Below are positions 60,002-64,000 of a stretch of 64,000 bases of DNA, in pieces. The notes under the pieces were generated by a model that had not been told where the DNA came from, did not search any database, and worked only from the letters and a program-made list of their open reading frames with translations. The DNA comes from Pseudomonas sp. HOU2 (GTDB lineage: Bacteria; Pseudomonadota; Gammaproteobacteria; Pseudomonadales; Pseudomonadaceae): contig NZ_CP160398.1 in the NCBI RefSeq assembly GCF_040729435.1, positions 3,224,001 to 3,288,000 on the forward strand, read 5' to 3'. Each line of letters begins with the position of its first letter. Position 1 is the stretch's first letter. A program made the position numbers and the translations under genes.

Positions 60002-60799
60002 TTAAGTTGGCTGGGCAGCGGCGATGCGTGAATTTTTGCGCTGACGGCGAACCATCTCGCCCGCCAGGGCCAGGTAGGCCAGCGCGCCGCGCGATTGCTT
60101 GTCGTAGGCCAATGCCGGCATACCGTAGCTCGGCGCTTCGGCCAGACGAATGTTGCGCGGGATCACCGTGTCGTACAGCTGTTCGCCAAAGTGCTCCTTG
60201 AGCTGCGCCGAAACATCGTTCATCAGGCTCAGCCGCGGGTCGTACATGGTGCGCAGCAGACCTTCGACCTTGAGGTTCGGGTTCAGCAGTTCGGCAATGC
60301 GCTTGATGTTATCCACAAGGTCGCTCAAGCCTTCGAGCGCAAAGTACTCGCACTGCATGGGGATAATCACCCCGTCAGCGGCAACCAGTGCGTTCAGGGT
60401 GAGCATCGACAGCGACGGCGGGCAGTCGATCAGAATGTAATCGTAATTTTCACGGATCGGCGCCAGCGCGCTGCGCAGACGGCTTTCCTTCATCTGCATT
60501 TCCAGCAGCACCACTTCGGCCGCGGTCAGGTCGCGGTTGGCCGGTAGCAATTGATAACCGCCGTGCTCGGAGTAGTGCATGGCCTGGGCCAGATCGCATT
60601 CGCCGATCAGCAGGTCGTAGACCGAGTTTTCCAGGCCATGTTTATCCACACCGCTACCCATGGTGGCGTTGCCCTGTGGATCGAGATCGATCAACAGCAC
60701 CCGGCGCTTGGTCGCGACCAGGGATGCTGCGAGGTTGATGCAGGTGGTGGTCTTGCCCACACCACCCTTCTGGTTCGCTATCGCGAATACCTTAGCCAT
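60002..60799 (-). CDS. parA: Chromosome-partitioning ATPase ParA
   Basis: A 265-residue Walker ATPase. Deviant Walker A KGGVGKTT (11-18) with the signature lysine, DLDPQGNAT and IDCPPSLS are visible. It drives ParB-parS movement and so origin segregation. ATG 60799 (MAKVFAIANQKGG) is the family start; an ATG six codons upstream is in frame but less likely. A DnaA-box-like TTATCCACA occurs twice within it. Confidence 0.96.
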   Translation of the reverse strand: MAKVFAIANQKGGVGKTTTCINLAASLVATKRRVLLIDLDPQGNATMGSGVDKHGLENSVYDLLIGECDLAQAMHYSEHGGYQLLPANRDLTAAEVVLLEMQMKESRLRSALAPIRENYDYILIDCPPSLSMLTLNALVAADGVIIPMQCEYFALEGLSDLVDNIKRIAELLNPNLKVEGLLRTMYDPRLSLMNDVSAQLKEHFGEQLYDTVIPRNIRLAEAPSYGMPALAYDKQSRGALAYLALAGEMVRRQRKNSRIAAAQPT

Positions 60800-60817
60800 T
60801 CTTGCTTGTGTTCCCAA

Positions 60818-61462
60818 TCATGCCGTGCGGCGCAGTATCAGCAGATGGCGTTGGCCTTGGCAACCGGGTACGGCCAGGGCGTGTTCGCTATCGAGTTTGA
60901 AGTCTGCCGGCAATGCTACCAGCTCATCGGCCGGATGAACGCCCTTCATTGCCAGCCAGCGCGTGTCGGCATCGCCGAGGTGGCGAGTCCAGTTGGTAAA
61001 GTTCTCCATGCTGCTGAAGGCCCGGGAAATGATCCCGTTGAATGGCTGGGCAGGCTGGAACGCTTCGACGCGGCTGTGGATAACTTGCAGGTTATCCAGT
61101 TTGAGTTCGAGTTTGACCTGAGTCAGGAAGCGGGTTTTCTTGCCGTTGCTGTCCAGACAGGTGACTTGCGAGTCCGGATACAGGATCGCCAACGGAATGC
61201 CGGGCATGCCGCCGCCGCTGCCAACGTCAAGCCAACGACCGTTTTCGATGAACGACATCACGCTTAAGCTATCGAGCAGATGCCGCGAAACCATTTCATC
61301 AGGATCGCGCACTGCAGTCAGGTTGTAGGCCTGGTTCCATTTGATCAACAGGGCCAGGTAGCCCAGCAACAATTCGTGCTGGGCTGCGGTGAGATTGACA
61401 CCGAGCGCGCGGGCTCCTGTGGATAACTCTTCGGCGTGTTGCGAAGTGACCTTAGAACTCAA
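60818..61462 (-). CDS. rsmG: 16S rRNA (guanine-N7) methyltransferase RsmG
   Basis: A 214-residue SAM enzyme methylating G527 of 16S rRNA. SAM motif [15 protein letters not shown] and the following [10 protein letters not shown] segment are family marks. The start codon is TTG, overlapping the mnmG stop by 4 bp, with GGAG eight bases ahead. Loss of this gene gives low-level streptomycin resistance in other bacteria. Confidence 0.95.
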   Translation of the reverse strand: MSSKVTSQHAEELSTGARALGVNLTAAQHELLLGYLALLIKWNQAYNLTAVRDPDEMVSRHLLDSLSVMSFIENGRWLDVGSGGGMPGIPLAILYPDSQVTCLDSNGKKTRFLTQVKLELKLDNLQVIHSRVEAFQPAQPFNGIISRAFSSMENFTNWTRHLGDADTRWLAMKGVHPADELVALPADFKLDSEHALAVPGCQGQRHLLILRRTA

Positions 61463-63357
61463 GCGCTTTGCTCCAACTGACGGCCCGCGCCGCGTTTTTT
61501 CAAATGAATCATCAACAGCGAAATCGCCGCCGGGGTCACGCCCGGGATCCGCGAAGCCTGGCCGAGCGTCTCCGGACGCGTCGCACCGAGCTTGCTCTGG
61601 ATCTCCTTGGAGAGACCGGAAATGTTGGTGTAATCGATATCCACAGGCAGTTTCGTGTCTTCACTGGCGCGCAGACGGGCGATTTCGTCCTGTTGACGGT
61701 CGATGTAACCGGCGTATTTGGTCTTGATTTCAACCTGTTCGGCGACCTGTGGATCTTCGGCGCCCTGCCCGGTTACTTCGACCAGACCAGCGTAGTCGAT
61801 TTCCGGACGGCTCAAGAGGTTGAGCAAGTTGTATTCGTGGGTCAGCGGCGTGCCGAATTTCCCGGCAATCGCATCGCCTTGCTGAGTGCCCGGGCGAACC
61901 CAAGTGCTTTTCAGGCGCTGCTCTTCGAGCTCAATGCTTTCGCGTTTCTTGCAGAACGCCGCCCAACGCGCGTCATCGACCAGACCCAGTTCGCGACCTT
62001 TTTCGGTCAGACGCAGGTCGGCGTTGTCCTCACGCAGGATCAGGCGGTACTCGGCACGGGAAGTGAACATGCGGTACGGCTCTTGGGTACCGAGGGTGAT
62101 CAGGTCGTCGACCAGTACGCCGATGTACGCCTCGTCGCGACGCGGGCACCAGGCTTCTTTGCCCTTCGCACGCAAGGCGGCGTTGGCCCCGGCGAGCAGA
62201 CCTTGGGCACCGGCTTCTTCGTAACCGGTGGTGCCGTTGATCTGACCAGCGAAGAACAGACCGCCAATCACCTTGGTTTCCAGGCTGTATTTCAAATCGC
62301 GCGGGTCGAAGTAGTCGTACTCGATCGCATAACCCGGACGCACGATGTGCGCGTTTTCCATGCCGCGGATCGATTGCACGATCTGCAATTGCACGTCGAA
62401 CGGCAAACTTGTGGATATCCCGTTCGGGTACAGCTCATGAGTGGTCAGGCCTTCCGGCTCGATGAACACCTGATGGCTTTCCTTGTCGGCAAAGCGGTGA
62501 ATCTTGTCTTCGATCGACGGGCAATAACGCGGACCAATGCCCTCGATTTCGCCGGCAGCGGAATACATCGGCGAACGGTCAAGGTTCGCCGCGATGATTT
62601 CGTGGGTGCGGGCGTTGGTATGGGTAATCCAGCAACTGACCTGGCGCGGATGCTGTTCCTTGTTGCCCATGAACGACATGACCGGGATCGGCGTATCGCC
62701 TGGTTGCTCAGTCATGACCGAGAAATCCACAGATTTGCCATCGATGCGCGGTGGTGTACCGGTTTTCAGGCGACCGACACGCAACGGCAGTTCACGCAGA
62801 CGATGTGCCAGGGCAATCGATGGTGGATCACCGGCGCGACCACCGGAAAAATTCTGCAAACCGATGTGGATAAGTCCACCGAGGAAGGTACCAGTGGTCA
62901 ACACCACGGAATCGGCGAAGAACCGCAGACCCATTTGCGTGACAACACCACGTACCTGCTCTTGCTCGACGATCAGGTCGTCAGCGGCCTGTTGAAATAT
63001 CCACAGGTTCGGCTGGTTTTCCAGAATTTCGCGAACAGCTGCTTTGTAAAGAATACGGTCGGCCTGCGCACGGGTTGCCCGTACGGCTGGACCTTTGCGG
63101 CTGTTCAACACGCGAAACTGGATACCGCCCAGATCGGTAGCCATGGCCATCGCGCCGCCGAGGGCGTCGATTTCCTTGACCAGATGGCTTTTGCCAATGC
63201 CACCGATGGCCGGGTTGCAGCTCATGGCACCGAGGGTTTCCACGTTATGCGTCAGCAACAGGGTTTTTGCCCCCATACGTGCTGAGGCCAGTGCTGCCTC
63301 GGTACCGGCATGACCGCCGCCGATGACGATCACTTCAAAACGGGAAGGGAAATCCAC
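61459..63357 (-). CDS. mnmG: tRNA uridine 5-carboxymethylaminomethyl modification enzyme MnmG (GidA)
   Basis: A 632-residue FAD protein that, with MnmE, modifies wobble uridine-34. FAD motif [13 protein letters not shown], the [16 protein letters not shown] block and C-terminal [16 protein letters not shown] are all typical. Two GTG codons stand in tandem at 63360 and 63357; GAGG favours the second. No mnmE is present next to it inside the window. The gene heads mnmG-rsmG-parA-parB on the minus strand. Confidence 0.96.
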   Translation of the reverse strand: MDFPSRFEVIVIGGGHAGTEAALASARMGAKTLLLTHNVETLGAMSCNPAIGGIGKSHLVKEIDALGGAMAMATDLGGIQFRVLNSRKGPAVRATRAQADRILYKAAVREILENQPNLWIFQQAADDLIVEQEQVRGVVTQMGLRFFADSVVLTTGTFLGGLIHIGLQNFSGGRAGDPPSIALAHRLRELPLRVGRLKTGTPPRIDGKSVDFSVMTEQPGDTPIPVMSFMGNKEQHPRQVSCWITHTNARTHEIIAANLDRSPMYSAAGEIEGIGPRYCPSIEDKIHRFADKESHQVFIEPEGLTTHELYPNGISTSLPFDVQLQIVQSIRGMENAHIVRPGYAIEYDYFDPRDLKYSLETKVIGGLFFAGQINGTTGYEEAGAQGLLAGANAALRAKGKEAWCPRRDEAYIGVLVDDLITLGTQEPYRMFTSRAEYRLILREDNADLRLTEKGRELGLVDDARWAAFCKKRESIELEEQRLKSTWVRPGTQQGDAIAGKFGTPLTHEYNLLNLLSRPEIDYAGLVEVTGQGAEDPQVAEQVEIKTKYAGYIDRQQDEIARLRASEDTKLPVDIDYTNISGLSKEIQSKLGATRPETLGQASRIPGVTPAAISLLMIHLKKRGAGRQLEQSA

Positions 63358-63360
63358 CAC

Positions 63361-63885
63361 GCACCTCGTGCCTGCTTAAGTAGGTATTCAGGAATAGTTT
63401 GAGATCAGGTTTCTGGACCTGGTCGACAAGTATAGGGACTTCGCCCTTCCTAAAGAACCCTTTGCACAAAATTTAACCAGCTGTGGAGAACTCGAGGTTA
63501 AAAGAATAAAAAAGAGAGAAATTTATAAAACCTTTGTTTTAATGCTTATTCTTACTGACCGACCTTTCTGTGGATAGATTGCTACAGGCCTTATTATTCA
63601 ATGTGTACAGAGTTTCAAAACCCTGTTATCAGGTCCTCAGGAGGCCCTTGGATAACCGGTTTAAGCCTGTGGATGAATGGGGTGGTTATCCACAGAGGCA
63701 GTTATATCCAGTTTTCACGCCCTGTTATCAACTGACCTCAGAGGCGGTTATTCACAGGGCTTAATCCACAGAAATTCAACCAGACGGTTTTTTCAGGACG
63801 CAGTAAAACGCCACCGAGAGATCGGAGACGAGCATGAAGTCGATAGAGGGATGTGACAGGGCTATTGTGAGAGAACGTAACAGAG
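63361..63885. other. AT-rich, DnaA-box-rich intergenic region upstream of mnmG (origin-like)
   Basis: No gene in 565 bp before the ECF sigma start. It holds one exact DnaA box TTATCCACA (63686-63694), TTATTCACA (63748-63756) and 8/9 matches near 63482, 63569, 63668 and 63762. CCTGTTATCA occurs twice (near 63632 and 63721). The stretch 63460-63560 is strikingly A/T-rich. The pattern resembles an origin or DnaA-regulated promoter; in Pseudomonas the proven oriC is next to dnaA, so this may be a secondary cluster or the mnmG control region. Confidence 0.65.
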
Positions 63886-63904
63886 GCTAATAATAGCCAT
63901 TATC
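63886..63904. promoter_or_regulatory. Fur box ahead of ECF sigma gene
   Basis: GCTAATAATAGCCATTATC matches 15 of 19 bases of the Fur consensus GATAATGATAATCATTATC. It ends 21 bp before the sigma factor start, the typical place for iron-repressed pseudomonad sigma genes. Confidence 0.8.
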
Positions 63905-63925
63905 ATTAACTCGTCAGTTTCTCCC

Positions 63926-64000
63926 ATGTCCCTACCCGCCCATCATGCTGCGATCGAGCAAATCTACGAGCAACACCATTCGTGGCTGTATGGATGGCTG
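63926..64000 (+). CDS. ECF sigma factor of the FecI/iron-starvation type (partial, cut by window end)
   Basis: The first 25 codons read MSLPAHHAAIEQIYEQHHSW followed by LYGWL, which fits the beginning of FecI-type ECF sigma factors (acidic helix then HHxWLxGWL). The Fur box just upstream agrees with an iron-controlled sigma for a TonB receptor. The rest, including any FecR anti-sigma, is beyond the window. Confidence 0.75.
   Translation, partial: MSLPAHHAAIEQIYEQHHSWLYGWL

Noticed and set aside
61468..63285. 605-codon plus-strand frame
   Set aside because: Antisense to mnmG; composition is that of a shadow frame.
63570..63764. 64-codon frame in the region upstream of mnmG
   Set aside because: Overlaps the DnaA-box cluster, lacks a ribosome site and shows no protein-like features.

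Overview
The window is chromosomal DNA from a Pseudomonas of the P. fluorescens group. The evidence is the mnmG-rsmG-parA-parB-atpIBEFHAGDC-glmU-glmR-glmS order, which is the origin-proximal layout of this genus, a P. aeruginosa-type common-polysaccharide-antigen (A-band) cluster, Zur-type zinc-starvation genes, Pseudomonas REP elements and ParB sites. Coding density is high. There are no tRNA or rRNA genes, insertion sequences, prophage genes or CRISPR arrays that I can see.

Layout. 0.06-2.1 kb: housekeeping genes (thioesterase, pdxY, a DUF3301 protein). 2.1-12.4 kb: a zinc-limitation island with two COG0523 GTPases (one ZigA-like), DUF1826, small secreted Cys proteins, an amidase, and a six-gene unit of folE2, a three-gene metal ABC transporter, a gamma carbonic anhydrase and a second dihydroorotase. 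Two Zur-box palindromes lie in its divergent promoters. 12.4-15.8 kb: membrane lipid genes (DUF3617, clsA, cfa). 15.9-22 kb: a compact operon of three SPFH (HflK/HflC-like) proteins and an HmtA-like P1B ATPase behind a third, weaker Zur-like palindrome. 22-28.4 kb: lpd3, an Lrp regulator, a LysE exporter and two envelope proteins. 28.4-43.7 kb: divergent polysaccharide clusters. The minus-strand arm holds two methyltransferases, an acyltransferase and two glycosyltransferases; the plus-strand arm is rmd-gmd-wbpW-wzm-wzt-wbpX-wbpY-wbpZ. 43.8-47.5 kb: a three-domain flavin/iron-sulfur oxidoreductase, a GST and a LysR regulator. 47.6-51.7 kb: glmS, glmR and glmU with an apparently empty attTn7. 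51.8-59 kb: the complete ATP synthase operon. 59.1-63.4 kb: parB, parA, rsmG and mnmG. 63.4-64 kb: an AT-rich, DnaA-box-rich intergenic region, then a Fur box and the start of an ECF sigma factor cut by the window end.

How it works together. Under zinc shortage, derepression of Zur should produce importers (the ABC system and the SPFH/P1B-ATPase operon), metallochaperones (ZigA, CobW-like) and replacement enzymes (FolE2, gamma-CA, PyrC2, amidase). The A-band arm makes GDP-D-rhamnose, polymerises it and exports it by Wzm/Wzt; the divergent arm probably modifies the glycan. The right end couples chromosome segregation (ParAB with three parS sites embedded in genes at 6.6, 7.6 and 18.9 kb), ATP synthesis and amino-sugar supply near the origin. 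A strong excess of exact DnaA boxes runs through the last 20 kb.
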